62,472 bases of DNA from a bacterium. Its GTDB lineage: Bacteria; KSB1; UBA2214. The notes under the pieces are model-generated. The model was not told the DNA's origin, ran no database searches, and worked only from the letters and a program-made list of their open reading frames with translations. The stretch lies in contig JAKQKF010000019.1 of the NCBI GenBank assembly GCA_029560815.1, positions 1 to 62,472 of the forward strand. Reading direction: 5' to 3'. Shown here in pieces: positions 10,085 through 18,716 of this stretch. The stretch's first letter is position 1, and every line of letters begins with the position of its first letter. The translations under genes and the position numbers were made by a program.

Positions 10085-11384
10085 GAGTAAACAAGCGGCC
10101 TGGCTGGAGATGCATCAGGAGGCGCTGCGCACTGCTCCCCCGGCGGGGCCTGATTTCCTTGAGCAGCTGCGGGCGCGGGCCCAGGCGCGGTTCCGTGAGC
10201 GGGGTTTTCCCACCCTGCGGCAGGAGCGCTGGCGGTTCACGGATGTGTCTCCGGTCGCCGAGACGGCGTGGCGCAGGGCAGCCGACTGTGCGGAGAGGGC
10301 GGATCTGCCGCTGCCGGAGCTGAGTGTCGATCCCACGGCCTATCGTCTCGTCTTCATCAACGGCCGTTTCAGCCAGACCCACTCCCGTCTGCCGGGGCCG
10401 GAGGTTTCCTTTTCCGTGCAGCGACTCTCCATGCTGAGCAACGGGGTGAAGGAACTCGCCGCCAAGCGCATGACGGAGACGGCTGTGCGTACTGAGCAGC
10501 CTTTCGCTCTGCTCAACAGCGCCCTGGCCGATGAGGGGGTGATCATATTCATACCGGACCGCATGGCGGTGTTGGTGCCGCTGGAGATTCACCACTATAT
10601 CGATGCCGCCGAGGCCGTCGTCCATCCGCGGGTGGTGATGATTCTGGGAGAGCAGGCGGAGGCGCTGCTCATCGAAAGTTATTCCGGCCGCGGCGGTGAG
10701 CGCTATTTTGCCAATCCCATGGCTGACGTTGTGGTCGGCAACGGGAGCAGGCTGGATCATTATATTGTCCAGCGTGAGAGCGCGGCCGCCTATCACCTCT
10801 CCTCTACCCGCACCACGCTCGGCCGTGAAGCCCGTTATCACCGCTTTGCCCTCGATTTTGGCGGGCGGCTTGTGCGCCACGACCTGGAAGTTGAGCTTGA
10901 GGGCGATGGGGCAGAGGCCTCGCTCTCCGGTCTCTACATGCCGGCCGGGCGCCAGCATATCGATCATCACACGACCCTGCGCCATCTCCAGCCGCACACC
11001 TTCAGCCGTCAACTCTACAAAGGGGTGCTGCAGGACAAGGCCCATTCGGTCTTTAACGGCAGGATCTTCGTGGCGCGCGAAGCCCAGCGCACCGATGCCA
11101 TCCAGCATAACCGCAATCTGCTCCTCTCCGATGATGCCCAGGCTGACAGCCAACCCCAGCTTGAAATCTTTGCCGATGATGTCCGCTGTACCCATGGCGG
11201 CACGATCGGTCAACTCGATCTGGAGGGGCTTTTTTACCTGCGCTCGCGCGGCATCGGCGGCGATATGGCCAGGCAGATCATGGTTCACGCCTTCGCCGGA
11301 CAAGTCACCGGCGGGATCGGCCTTGCCCCGGTGCGGGAGCTGGCCGAGGCCCTGGTGGCTGAGCGGCTGGGCCGGGAGGAGTAG
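10077..11384 (+). CDS. sufD: SufD, Fe-S assembly scaffold subunit
   Basis: 435 residues. The N-terminal helical part (LEQLRARAQARFRERGFPTLRQERWRF region) is followed by the SufB/SufD beta-helix core, with LYMPAGRQHIDHHTTLRH, RIFVAREAQRTDAIQHNRNL and DVRCTHGGTIGQLD. The His in the last motif fits the SufD histidine involved in cluster formation at the SufB-SufD interface. The start lies inside the sufC end (ATGAATGA), and AGGAG-rich sequence at its own end serves the next gene. Recognition is by family motifs and operon position between sufC and sufT. Confidence 0.95.
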   Translation: MNESKQAAWLEMHQEALRTAPPAGPDFLEQLRARAQARFRERGFPTLRQERWRFTDVSPVAETAWRRAADCAERADLPLPELSVDPTAYRLVFINGRFSQTHSRLPGPEVSFSVQRLSMLSNGVKELAAKRMTETAVRTEQPFALLNSALADEGVIIFIPDRMAVLVPLEIHHYIDAAEAVVHPRVVMILGEQAEALLIESYSGRGGERYFANPMADVVVGNGSRLDHYIVQRESAAAYHLSSTRTTLGREARYHRFALDFGGRLVRHDLEVELEGDGAEASLSGLYMPAGRQHIDHHTTLRHLQPHTFSRQLYKGVLQDKAHSVFNGRIFVAREAQRTDAIQHNRNLLLSDDAQADSQPQLEIFADDVRCTHGGTIGQLDLEGLFYLRSRGIGGDMARQIMVHAFAGQVTGGIGLAPVRELAEALVAERLGREE

Positions 11385-11387
11385 ACG

Positions 11388-11711
11388 ATGGTGGAGATGA
11401 GAGATACCGATGAACTGATGGACAAGGTGGTGCTCGCCCTGCGCGAGGTCTACGATCCGGAGATACCGGTCAACATTTACGACCTTGGTCTGGTTTACGA
11501 GATCGCCGTCAACGAGCTGGGACGGGTCGATATCACCATGACCCTGACTTCGCCGATGTGTCCGGTGGCCGAGACGCTGCCGGGGGAGGTCCGGAAGCGG
11601 CTTGAGGAGATACCGGAGGTGCGCGAGGCCGCCGTTGCGGTCACCTGGGAGCCGCCCTGGGAGGAGTCGATGATGACCGAGGAAGCGCGGCTTGAACTTG
11701 GCTTGTTTTAA
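11388..11711 (+). CDS. sufT: SufT/MIP18-family (DUF59) Fe-S assembly factor
   Basis: The product has 107 residues and consists of a single MIP18/DUF59 domain: LREVYDPEIPVNIYDLGLVYEI, then TLTSPMCPVAETLP with the conserved cysteine, and VTWEPPWEESMM near the end. Proteins of this family (SufT, PaaD, human CIAO2) help Fe-S cluster maturation or transfer and are often found in suf operons. The ATG at 11388 has GGAGGAG six bases upstream. The symbol is by family and context; small DUF59 proteins from other operons look alike. Confidence 0.85.
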   Translation: MVEMRDTDELMDKVVLALREVYDPEIPVNIYDLGLVYEIAVNELGRVDITMTLTSPMCPVAETLPGEVRKRLEEIPEVREAAVAVTWEPPWEESMMTEEARLELGLF

Positions 11712-11722
11712 ATGAGGTGGGC

Positions 11723-12052
11723 ATGGCGGAATATGTGAGCCTTTTTGCTGTCGGGGAGCTGGAGGAGGGCGGTATGCGGCGTGTCATCGCCGGGGAGGAG
11801 GCTCTGGTCATCATCCGCCAGGGCGGGGAGTGGTTTGCCCTGGCCGACTGCTGTTCCCACGAGACCTCCAGGCTTTCTGAGGGATATCTGGAGGAGGGCA
11901 AGCTCTGTTGTGCCCTGCACGGTGCGGCCTTTGACCTGCGCAGCGGAGAAGCGGTGCGTCCTCCGGCTTTTGAGGGCATAGCAGCGTATCCGGTGCGAAT
12001 CGAGGAAGGAATGGTGCAAGTGGCTATCGGGGAGCAAGATGATCGAGGTTAG
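11723..12052 (+). CDS. Rieske-type [2Fe-2S] ferredoxin-like protein
   Basis: The 109-residue protein has the two Rieske ligand boxes: C-S-H in DCCSHE (about 37-41) and C-x-x-H in CCALHGAAFD (about 59-63). The rest is the small Rieske beta fold, ending PVRIEEGMVQVAI. Such small soluble Rieske proteins are the ferredoxin parts of dioxygenases, but several suf operons also carry one. Here its position between sufT and sufS suggests electron supply for, or a test substrate of, cluster assembly; that is inference. GAGG five bases before ATG 11723 favours this start over GTG 11717. Its last 14 bases overlap sufS. Confidence 0.85.
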   Translation: MAEYVSLFAVGELEEGGMRRVIAGEEALVIIRQGGEWFALADCCSHETSRLSEGYLEEGKLCCALHGAAFDLRSGEAVRPPAFEGIAAYPVRIEEGMVQVAIGEQDDRG

Positions 12053-13262
12053 CAAAATACGCGGTGATTTCCCGCTCTTTGAGCAGCCGGAAAACCGGGG
12101 TCTGGTCTATCTGGACAGCGCTGCCACATCGCAGCGGCCCCGTCAGGTTCTCGAGGCGATGGATCAGTTCTACCGGCATGACAATGCCAATCCTCACCGC
12201 GGGGCGTATCGCCTGGCGGAGCGGGCTACGGAGGCCTATGAGGCGGCGCGGAGCCGTGTGGCCGCCTTCATCGGTGCCGGACGCAGTGAAGAGATCGTCT
12301 TCACCCGCAATGCCACCGAGGCGGTCAATCTCGTCGCTAACGGCTGGGCGGAGCGCTTTGTCGGCGAGGGCGATGAGATCATCGTCACGGAGCTGGAACA
12401 CCACAGCAATCTCGTGCCCTGGCAGATGGTGGCGCAGCGGCGCAAGGCCAAGCTGCGTTACCTCGAGTTTGACGCGGCGGGTAATCTGGACATCGGTCAG
12501 CTGGAGGGCATGCTGAGCGGCAGGAGCCGCCTGCTGGCGATCACCCAGGTTTCGAATGCTCTCGGCACCATCAATCCCCTGCGCGCCTTTATCGACAAGG
12601 CCCACGCTGCCGGCGCGCTCGTTTTGGTGGATGGCGCCCAGAGCGTCCCCCACATGGCCGTCGACGTCCGGGCTCTGAATGCCGACTTTGTTGTTTTTTC
12701 CGGCCACAAGATGCTCGGGCCCCTCGGCATCGGCGTCCTTTACGCCAGGATGGAGCATCTCGAGGCGATGGAGCCCTTCCTCTTCGGGGGCGACATGATC
12801 AGCAGCGTCGGCTATCTCTCCTCGGAGTGGAATGATGTGCCCTGGAAATTCGAGGCGGGTACCCAGAATGTGGCGGGAGCAGTCGGGCTCGCCGCGGCCA
12901 TAGATTATCTGGACGGGATCGGCATGGCGGCGGTCGCGGAGCATGACCGCAAGCTGACCCGGCTGGCCCTTGAGAAGCTGGCGGGGATCGAACAGCTTGC
13001 CCTGTACGGGCCGCCTCCCGAGAGGGGGCCGGTGGTTTCATTCAATCTCTCCACCATCCACCCGCATGATCTGGCCACCTTTCTCGACCAGAAGGGGATC
13101 GCCATCCGCTCCGGTCATCACTGCGCCCAGGTGGTGATGCGCAAGCTTGCGCTGGCGGCGACGGCGCGGGCCAGTTTTTATCTCTATAATGATGAAGAAG
13201 ATGTGGAACGGCTTGTAACCGGCCTGCTACAGGCAAAGGACTATTTCAAGAAATGGCTTTAG
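12039..13262 (+). CDS. sufS: SufS, cysteine desulfurase
   Basis: 407 residues, the normal length for this group-II desulfurase. The PLP-binding lysine sits in VFSGHKMLGPLGIGVLY, and the catalytic cysteine in AIRSGHHCAQVVMRKL, the short SufS-type loop that needs a partner protein for sulfur transfer. Other family marks are LDSAATSQRP near the start and TELEHHSNLVPWQ. It removes sulfur from cysteine as a persulfide and passes it to SufU, encoded next. It overlaps the Rieske gene upstream by 14 bases and sufU by 10. Confidence 0.97.
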   Translation: MIEVSKIRGDFPLFEQPENRGLVYLDSAATSQRPRQVLEAMDQFYRHDNANPHRGAYRLAERATEAYEAARSRVAAFIGAGRSEEIVFTRNATEAVNLVANGWAERFVGEGDEIIVTELEHHSNLVPWQMVAQRRKAKLRYLEFDAAGNLDIGQLEGMLSGRSRLLAITQVSNALGTINPLRAFIDKAHAAGALVLVDGAQSVPHMAVDVRALNADFVVFSGHKMLGPLGIGVLYARMEHLEAMEPFLFGGDMISSVGYLSSEWNDVPWKFEAGTQNVAGAVGLAAAIDYLDGIGMAAVAEHDRKLTRLALEKLAGIEQLALYGPPPERGPVVSFNLSTIHPHDLATFLDQKGIAIRSGHHCAQVVMRKLALAATARASFYLYNDEEDVERLVTGLLQAKDYFKKWL

Positions 13263-13771
13263 ACGAACTCTATCAGGAAGTGCTGCTCGACCATTACAAG
13301 CAGCCGCGCAACAAGGGGGTGCTCGCCGAGCCGGATATCCGGCTGGAGTTGAAGAATCCCTTCTGCGGGGACGAGATTCTGCTCACCCTCAAAATGGCGG
13401 AGGGGCGGGTTGCGGAAGCCGCATTCGAGGGGCACGGCTGTGTCATCAGTCAGGCCTCGGCCTCGATGATGACCGAAAAGATCAAGGGCTTGAGTGTGGA
13501 GGAGGTCGCAATCATCGCGGGGCAGTTCACCCGTCTGGTGCGGGAGGGCACCTACGAGCGTCCGGAGGGGGAGGAGTTCGACGAGATCGAGGCCTTCGCG
13601 GGCGTATGCGAGTTTCCGACACGGGTCAAGTGTGCCATGCTCGCCTGGCGAACCCTGCTGCAGGGGCTGCAGGCGCATGAGCATAAGGGGTCCGGACATG
13701 ACGATGATGCGCCGGGTGCGGGGCCGGCGCTGCCGCACCGGGAGGAGCACACTCATAGCGGGGAGATTTAA
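13253..13771 (+). CDS. sufU: SufU, sulfur-transfer partner of SufS
   Basis: The 172-residue protein begins MALDELYQEVLLDHYKQPRN, the usual SufU/IscU opening. The three conserved cysteines are in NPFCGDE (C41), EGHGCVISQAS (C65) and TRVKCAML (C128), with the SufU-type insertion around GTYERPEGEEFDE. In SufU these and an aspartate bind zinc and accept the persulfide from SufS. The last about 35 residues are an unconserved His/Asp-rich tail. It is the final gene of the suf operon. Confidence 0.93.
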   Translation: MALDELYQEVLLDHYKQPRNKGVLAEPDIRLELKNPFCGDEILLTLKMAEGRVAEAAFEGHGCVISQASASMMTEKIKGLSVEEVAIIAGQFTRLVREGTYERPEGEEFDEIEAFAGVCEFPTRVKCAMLAWRTLLQGLQAHEHKGSGHDDDAPGAGPALPHREEHTHSGEI

Positions 13772-13800
13772 CAGTCCCGGTGGAGTAATAGCGTAAAGCA

Positions 13801-13832
13801 AAAAGCCCTCGCATGCGAGGGCTTTTTGCTTT
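13801..13832. terminator. Bidirectional terminator between the suf and eut operons
   Basis: An inverted repeat of AGCCCTCG and CGAGGGCT around CATG (13805-13824), flanked by A on the left and T on the right, so it can end transcription from both sides. It lies between convergent sufU and pduT. Confidence 0.88.
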
Positions 13833-13857
13833 CAAGGAGGAGGTGGTACAGGTGGTG

Positions 13858-14406
13858 CTAAAAAAACTGGGCAATGATTTCCTTACGTGGCGAGGGAATG
13901 ACGACTTTTTCCACCAAGAGTCCGCGGCGCTTGACCACGGCCGCACCGGCGTCGACAGCGGACTGGACGGCGGCTACGTCGCCTGTCAGGGTGACATAGG
14001 CCTTGCCGCCGATGGCCATCGCGATATGGATTTCGAGGAGATCGACTGCGGCAGCCTTGACTGCCGCATCGGCGGCTTCTATGGTGGAGGCGACCGAAAA
14101 GGATTCGATGATGCCGAGAGCGCGCAGCTCGGGAACGTGAGCGATGCCGGTCAGGGCGGGGAAGACGGCCCTGTGAACATTGGGGATGATGAAATGGTCA
14201 ACCACCTGATGACCGCCCAGCGCGACCCCGGTCTCGATACTGGCGTTGACGTCATCGACGTCACCGCTGACCAAGACCATATATTTACCCGGACAGATGG
14301 TGCGGTTGACCACCACCTCAACCAGAGCCCGTTTGACCATGGCATCCGCCACTTCAATGCCTTTGGCGATGCTTGAGAGTTCGACCAGACCTATTGCAGC
14401 ACCCAT
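13858..14406 (-). CDS. pduT: PduT-like tandem-BMC shell protein with Fe-S cysteine
   Basis: The 182-residue protein is two fused BMC domains (about 3-90 and 95-178), starting MGAAIGLVELSSIAKGIEVAD and containing GVALGGHQVVDHFIIPNVH. Trimers of such proteins form shell facets. Cysteine 38 sits in RTICPGKYMVLVSGD, the same position as the cysteine of Citrobacter PduT that holds a [4Fe-4S] cluster at the centre of the trimer. The protein therefore probably lets electrons or a cluster cross the shell. It is the last gene of the operon, after pduS, its expected partner. CAGGA stands seven bases before the ATG. Confidence 0.92.
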   Translation of the reverse strand: MGAAIGLVELSSIAKGIEVADAMVKRALVEVVVNRTICPGKYMVLVSGDVDDVNASIETGVALGGHQVVDHFIIPNVHRAVFPALTGIAHVPELRALGIIESFSVASTIEAADAAVKAAAVDLLEIHIAMAIGGKAYVTLTGDVAAVQSAVDAGAAVVKRRGLLVEKVVIPSPRKEIIAQFF

Positions 14407-14430
14407 GATACTATCCTGCCTCGTTATTTA

Positions 14431-15768
14431 TCAACCCTTGATGACAATACTTTTATCGGAAATGGCGGTGATGGTGCCGGAGATGGAGGCGTGCACCGGG
14501 CAGCCCAGTTTCTCCTCGGCCACATCGGCTATGAGTTGCCCTCTGACGACCTTTTCGCCGTTCCTGACTACGGGAGCCGCGGGGGCTCCGATGTGCTGCT
14601 GCAGCGGTAGTTCGACCTCGGCCGGGTTGAAGGAGACGGCCTTGAAATGGGCCTTGCGGTCGTAGGGTTTGATGCCCAGACGCTGGTAGAGCATGGTGAT
14701 GGGAATCTCGCGGCTGCTGCGCACGGGATGGACGTCGAGAAAGAGCTCTTTCAGCTCTTCAGGCGTACGCGTGATCTTTTTCTCGCGCAAAAGTTTCTTG
14801 GCGTCGACGCAGATATTTTTCGGGTCGAGCTTTTCCGGGCAGGAGAAGAGCGAGCAGATATTGCACTCGCAGCAGTAGGCGGCCCAGAGGGAGTAGCGCT
14901 CCTTCTCATCGCCGGTCATGAGCAGGGAGCGCATCACCTTGTGCGGCTGGATCGGATAGCCGAGAAGGTAGCGCGGGCAGAGTTCGGTGCAGAGTGTGCA
15001 TTGGTCGCAGCAGCTGTGACCAATGCGCTGATACTGGGCTGGCGGGGTCAGCTTGCGCACGGCCACCGGATGGTCCTCGGGCAGAAAGATGAGGCCGCCG
15101 TTGGTCTTGACGATGGGCAGGGCGAGATCGTTCTCGACGCCGCCCATCATGATGCCGCCGGTGAAGACCACCGGGCGGTTAAGGGTGGTGCCGCCGGCGA
15201 GAGCGAGGAGTTCGCTGAAGCGGGTGCCGACCGGGATGCGCACGGTCATGGCTTCGGCGACGGCTCCGGTCACGGTGACATATTTGTCCGTCACCGGTTC
15301 GCCGTGCACGGCGCGGGCGATATTGACGATAGTTTCGACGTTGTTGACGATGGCGCCGACCTGAAGGGGCAGCCCGCCGGGGGGGATCTGACGGCCGGTG
15401 ATCTCATAGACCAGCACATATTCGTCGCCGGCGGGATAGACATCCTCCATGATGAAGAGCTCAAAACCCAGCTTTTCGGCATCAGGCCGGAGGAGGCCGG
15501 CGACGTCGCTGTTCTTGCGCTTGACGGCGATGGTCACCCTGCGGGCTCCGGTGAGCTGCTGCATGATCGAGAGCCCTTCCAGAAAGAGTTCTTTCTCCTG
15601 GAGCATGACCTCGCGGTCCTTGTACATCATCGGCTCGCACTCTGCGCCGTTGGCGATGATCTGATCGACACGGGCGTCGAGTTTTTTATAGGTGGGGAAT
15701 CCCGCCCCTCCTGCGCCGACGACCCCGGCGGCGCGTATTTTGCGGAGGATGGTGCTGTTATCTTCCAT
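14431..15768 (-). CDS. pduS: PduS-like Fe-S flavoprotein (RnfC-related), cobalamin/NADH electron transfer
   Basis: 445 residues with the RnfC/NuoF-like fold: GVVGAGGAGFPTYKKL (about 15-30, Gly-rich nucleotide region), NGAECEPMMY, then an SLBB-like region. Two [4Fe-4S] motifs follow, C254xxC257xxC260xxxCP and a second CxxCxxC group at about 299-310. The C-terminal 80 residues are a barrel-sandwich domain as in RnfC. PduS reduces cob(III)alamin for the adenosyltransferase in the propanediol system and binds PduT. Here the likely user of reduced cobalamin is EutT. The start is ATG 15768; an in-frame TTG at 15780 is possible. It overlaps eutJ by 11 bases. Confidence 0.92.
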   Translation of the reverse strand: MEDNSTILRKIRAAGVVGAGGAGFPTYKKLDARVDQIIANGAECEPMMYKDREVMLQEKELFLEGLSIMQQLTGARRVTIAVKRKNSDVAGLLRPDAEKLGFELFIMEDVYPAGDEYVLVYEITGRQIPPGGLPLQVGAIVNNVETIVNIARAVHGEPVTDKYVTVTGAVAEAMTVRIPVGTRFSELLALAGGTTLNRPVVFTGGIMMGGVENDLALPIVKTNGGLIFLPEDHPVAVRKLTPPAQYQRIGHSCCDQCTLCTELCPRYLLGYPIQPHKVMRSLLMTGDEKERYSLWAAYCCECNICSLFSCPEKLDPKNICVDAKKLLREKKITRTPEELKELFLDVHPVRSSREIPITMLYQRLGIKPYDRKAHFKAVSFNPAEVELPLQQHIGAPAAPVVRNGEKVVRGQLIADVAEEKLGCPVHASISGTITAISDKSIVIKG

Positions 15769-16591
15769 CAGAAGGCTCAAAAGTTTGATTCATAGTGATG
15801 GCCAGGGGGGTCAAATAGAGGGGTTCCGAGGGCAGAATGACCTCCAGGCCAGGCAGTTCAGCGGCAAAGATTTCAGCTGCGCCCGGGAAGCAGCAGGTGC
15901 CGCCGCTGAGATAGAGTTGTTCGACCGGATGGCCGGCGAGATGGGTTCTGATGATATCCGCCATTTTTTCAAAGACCGGCTGGATGATGGGAAGAATGTG
16001 CGCGGCTTCGGGTCCGCGCTTGATCGCCTCCGCCTCTTCATAGGAGATGCGGCGGTTGCCGGCCAGGGTCAGGGTGACATGGCGGCCGCCGGTGGGTTCA
16101 TCGGCGGAATAGACCACCCGGCCTCCATCGACGATGGAGATGCCGGTGGTACCGCCCCCGATGTCGACGACGGCGCCGCGGTCGATCTCGAGCAGGCAGG
16201 CCACCACCGAGGGTTCGTCGAGCATCCCGGTCACGTTGAGGCCGGCCGCCTTGAGCACGTTGACGCAGGCATAGGGGTCGGTGCCCGGGGGGAAGGAGGT
16301 GGAGGCGGAAGTGAAGTGCTGTCCGAGTTTCTCCTCCGCCCTGGCGATCAGGGACTTGACGATCTGGATGGCCCCGAAATAGTCCAGGACGACACCATCG
16401 CGGACGACATCGGCCCATTCAAGAAAAGCGGCGTGTGGCTGTCCGCTCTCATCGCAGGCGATGAGGACCACATCGGCTGTGCCGAGGTCGATGCCGAGAT
16501 GGCAGGGGGGGGCCCCTGACACCCGTTTCCGGTTGTTGACCAGAGCGGCGACGCGCTGCAGACGCTCATTCACCTTATCCAGAGCGGGCAT
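15758..16591 (-). CDS. eutJ: EutJ, Hsp70/FtsA-like chaperone of the Eut operon
   Basis: The 277-residue actin/Hsp70-fold protein has HLGIDLGTADVVLIACD near residue 32 (phosphate 1), AVVDIGGGTTGISIVDGG (phosphate 2) and LYLSGGTCCFPG (adenosine region). This is the arrangement of EutJ, which is thought to aid folding or assembly of Eut proteins; its exact job is not settled. GAGG lies seven bases before ATG 16591, so I use that rather than TTG 16603. It sits eight bases after the eutE stop and overlaps pduS. Confidence 0.92.
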   Translation of the reverse strand: MPALDKVNERLQRVAALVNNRKRVSGAPPCHLGIDLGTADVVLIACDESGQPHAAFLEWADVVRDGVVLDYFGAIQIVKSLIARAEEKLGQHFTSASTSFPPGTDPYACVNVLKAAGLNVTGMLDEPSVVACLLEIDRGAVVDIGGGTTGISIVDGGRVVYSADEPTGGRHVTLTLAGNRRISYEEAEAIKRGPEAAHILPIIQPVFEKMADIIRTHLAGHPVEQLYLSGGTCCFPGAAEIFAAELPGLEVILPSEPLYLTPLAITMNQTFEPSDGR

Positions 16592-16599
16592 GGTCGTCC

Positions 16600-18015
16600 T
16601 CAAACGATGCGGAAATGATCGACGATGACGCAGCGGCGCAGACGGACGAAGGTGCGGCTGCAGGTGACCCCTTCACCGGTGGGGGTGGAGATGGTCATCG
16701 AGGTCCAGCCCTCCCCCCCGAAGCCGAGGCCGGCGATGCACGAGCCATTCTTGACGAAGATGCTGGTGTTGATTTCACGCGACATGCGGTGAAGATTGTC
16801 GATGTTGCGTGAATGCATCGCGGCGGTATGGTGCAGCCCGTGTTCGAGTTCGATAGCGAGATCGATGGCGGCATCCGCGTTGGCGGCGCGGATGACGGAG
16901 ATGACCGGCATCATCAACTCGAGCTGAGCGAAGGGATGGGACTTGTCGGTTTCGGTGAAAAGCAGGCGCGTATCCGGTGGCACTGAAATGCCCGCCTCAC
17001 GCGCGATCACGGCGGCATCGCGTCCGACCATCTTGCGGTTGATGACAGGGTTGGGGCCGGGATAATCCTTGAGGATGACCCGGGCTACGGCCTCGGCCTG
17101 GCGGGCGTCGATCTCGACCGCATGATGCTTCGCCATTTCCTTTTTGAGCTGATCGGTGACGCTGTCGACGACGATGATCTCTTTCTCGTCGGCGCAGATG
17201 ATGTTATTGTCGAAGGAGGCGCCGGCGACGATGCAGGCGGCGGCGTGGGGGATATCCGCGGTCTCATCGACGACGACGGGAGGATTGCCGGCGCCGGCAG
17301 CGATCAAACGCTTGTCGGTCTGGCGCCTCGCCTCATGGACAACAGCTTCGCCTCCGGTGACAACCAGCAAGCCGATACCGGGGTATTTAAAGAGCTGCTG
17401 CGCGGCCTCGATGGTGGGCTGGGCCAGCGCGGTGAGCAGGTTGGGAGGTCCGCCGGCCGCGACGATGGCCTCATTGAGCAGGCTGATGGTGCGATGTGAG
17501 ACCCGTTTGGCCGCGGGATGGGGTGCAAAGACCACCGCGTTGCCGGCGCTGACCATGCTGATCGCATTGTTGATCACCGTGGCCGCCGGATTAGTCGACG
17601 GCGTCACCGAGGCGATGACGCCCCAGGGGGCGTTCTCGATCAGCGTCAGGCCGTGATCGCCCGAAAGCGCTTCGGCGTGGATCGCCTCAGGGCCGGGGGT
17701 CTTGAGCGCCTGGGAGGTGTTTTTGGCGACCTTGTCCTCGACCCGGCCCATGCCGGTCTCCTCGACTGCCAGCTCGGCCAGTTCGCGTGCGTGACGTGCG
17801 CCGGCCTCGCGCATGGCGATGATGATCCTGTTCCTGAATTCCAGGTTGCCGATTCTCTTCTGGGCGGCGGTTGCGGCAGCAACTGCCTCGTCGAGAGTCG
17901 TGAAAATGCCGGCGGGCAGAGGAGATCCGCCTGAGGTATCACTCGGAGCCGTGGTGCGCATGCGCTGCACCACCGCTTCGACGATGCGGGCGACCTCTTG
18001 TTGACTCAAATCCAT
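16600..18015 (-). CDS. eutE: EutE/PduP, CoA-acylating aldehyde dehydrogenase
   Basis: 471 residues. It converts acetaldehyde plus CoA and NAD+ to acetyl-CoA inside the compartment. The N-terminal helix QQEVARIVEAVVQRM followed by an S/T/G/P-rich linker is a typical encapsulation peptide. The catalytic cysteine lies in FDNNIICADEKEIIV; TPSTNPAATVINNAI and HAAACIVAGA are further EutE/PduP marks. GGGAG stands eight bases before the ATG. EutE and PduP are close relatives, and the name here follows the eut context. Confidence 0.95.
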   Translation of the reverse strand: MDLSQQEVARIVEAVVQRMRTTAPSDTSGGSPLPAGIFTTLDEAVAAATAAQKRIGNLEFRNRIIIAMREAGARHARELAELAVEETGMGRVEDKVAKNTSQALKTPGPEAIHAEALSGDHGLTLIENAPWGVIASVTPSTNPAATVINNAISMVSAGNAVVFAPHPAAKRVSHRTISLLNEAIVAAGGPPNLLTALAQPTIEAAQQLFKYPGIGLLVVTGGEAVVHEARRQTDKRLIAAGAGNPPVVVDETADIPHAAACIVAGASFDNNIICADEKEIIVVDSVTDQLKKEMAKHHAVEIDARQAEAVARVILKDYPGPNPVINRKMVGRDAAVIAREAGISVPPDTRLLFTETDKSHPFAQLELMMPVISVIRAANADAAIDLAIELEHGLHHTAAMHSRNIDNLHRMSREINTSIFVKNGSCIAGLGFGGEGWTSMTISTPTGEGVTCSRTFVRLRRCVIVDHFRIV

Positions 18016-18033
18016 CTCTGATTCTCCCTCTTA

Positions 18034-18330
18034 TCAGGCCGATTCACTTTTTTGATAGAACACCCCGGCCTCTGAACTTACGGTGTCGATGATGCCGACG
18101 ATGGTGAGATCGATCGGCGTAGCGTTGTTGATGGAGACGCGGGCGGAGCTGCCGCGCACCACCAGAACCCACTCCCCCTCGCCGGCCCCGATGGTATCCA
18201 GGGCGACCTGGGTTTTGCCTGCCGCTTTACCATGTTCATCAATGAATCTGACGAGCAGCAGTTTGCCAATAGCCAGTTGCTCCATTTTAATGGTGGATAC
18301 CACCTGGCCGACCACTTTTCCGAGTTCCAT
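18034..18330 (-). CDS. eutN: EutN/CcmL-type pentameric vertex shell protein
   Basis: The product is 98 residues. MELGKVVGQVVSTIKME, KLLLVRFID, ALDTIGAGEGEWVLVVRGSSAR and DLTIVGIIDTV are the usual BMC-P features. Pentamers of this protein close the twelve vertices of the shell. The start at ATG 18330 follows GAGGT by four bases; the longer frame begins with a TTG and adds eight unlikely residues. Confidence 0.95.
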   Translation of the reverse strand: MELGKVVGQVVSTIKMEQLAIGKLLLVRFIDEHGKAAGKTQVALDTIGAGEGEWVLVVRGSSARVSINNATPIDLTIVGIIDTVSSEAGVFYQKSESA

Positions 18331-18364
18331 ACGTACCTCTGCAGGTGCCTGCAAGGTGCTTGAC

Positions 18365-18388
18365 GTCCCCGGCCTTCAGGCCGGGGAC
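18365..18388 (-). other. Intercistronic hairpin between eutM and eutN
   Basis: A perfect 10-bp inverted repeat (18365-18374 with 18379-18388) around a 4-base loop, but no T tract. It lies just downstream of the two eutM genes, so it may stabilise the 3' end of an abundant shell-protein message or slow transcription into eutN; this is inference. Confidence 0.55.
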
Positions 18389-18403
18389 GGGCACGATTGC
18401 AGA

Positions 18404-18691
18404 TTACTTGATCTCGCCGATCATTTTGATCGGGAAAATATCTTCCAGATCGCCATGGGGGCGCGGAATGACGTGAACCGAAATCAGCTCGCCGATCTTC
18501 TGGGCGGCGGCGGCACCGGCATCAGTGGCCGCTTTACAGGCCGCGACATCTCCGCGAACGAGAGCGGTCACATAACCGGATCCGATCTGATGGAACCCGA
18601 CCAGCTTGACCCGCGCCGCTTTGACCATCGCATCCGAGGCCTCGATAAGCGCCACCAGACCCCGAGTTTCAATCATGCCCAATGCTTCCAT
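18404..18691 (-). CDS. eutM: EutM-type hexameric BMC shell protein, copy 1
   Basis: 95 residues, a single BMC domain, starting [20 protein letters not shown] with [19 protein letters not shown] and [15 protein letters not shown], very close to enterobacterial EutM. Hexamers tile the flat facets and their pores admit substrates. AAGGAG stands eight bases before ATG 18691; a longer frame from 18727 adds 12 residues upstream of this site and is not needed. The first 90 residues are identical to those of the neighbouring copy; only the last few differ (IGEIK against KGTIEG). Confidence 0.96.
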   Translation of the reverse strand: MEALGMIETRGLVALIEASDAMVKAARVKLVGFHQIGSGYVTALVRGDVAACKAATDAGAAAAQKIGELISVHVIPRPHGDLEDIFPIKMIGEIK

Positions 18692-18716
18692 ACCACTTTC
18701 TCCTTTCCTTGGAAAA

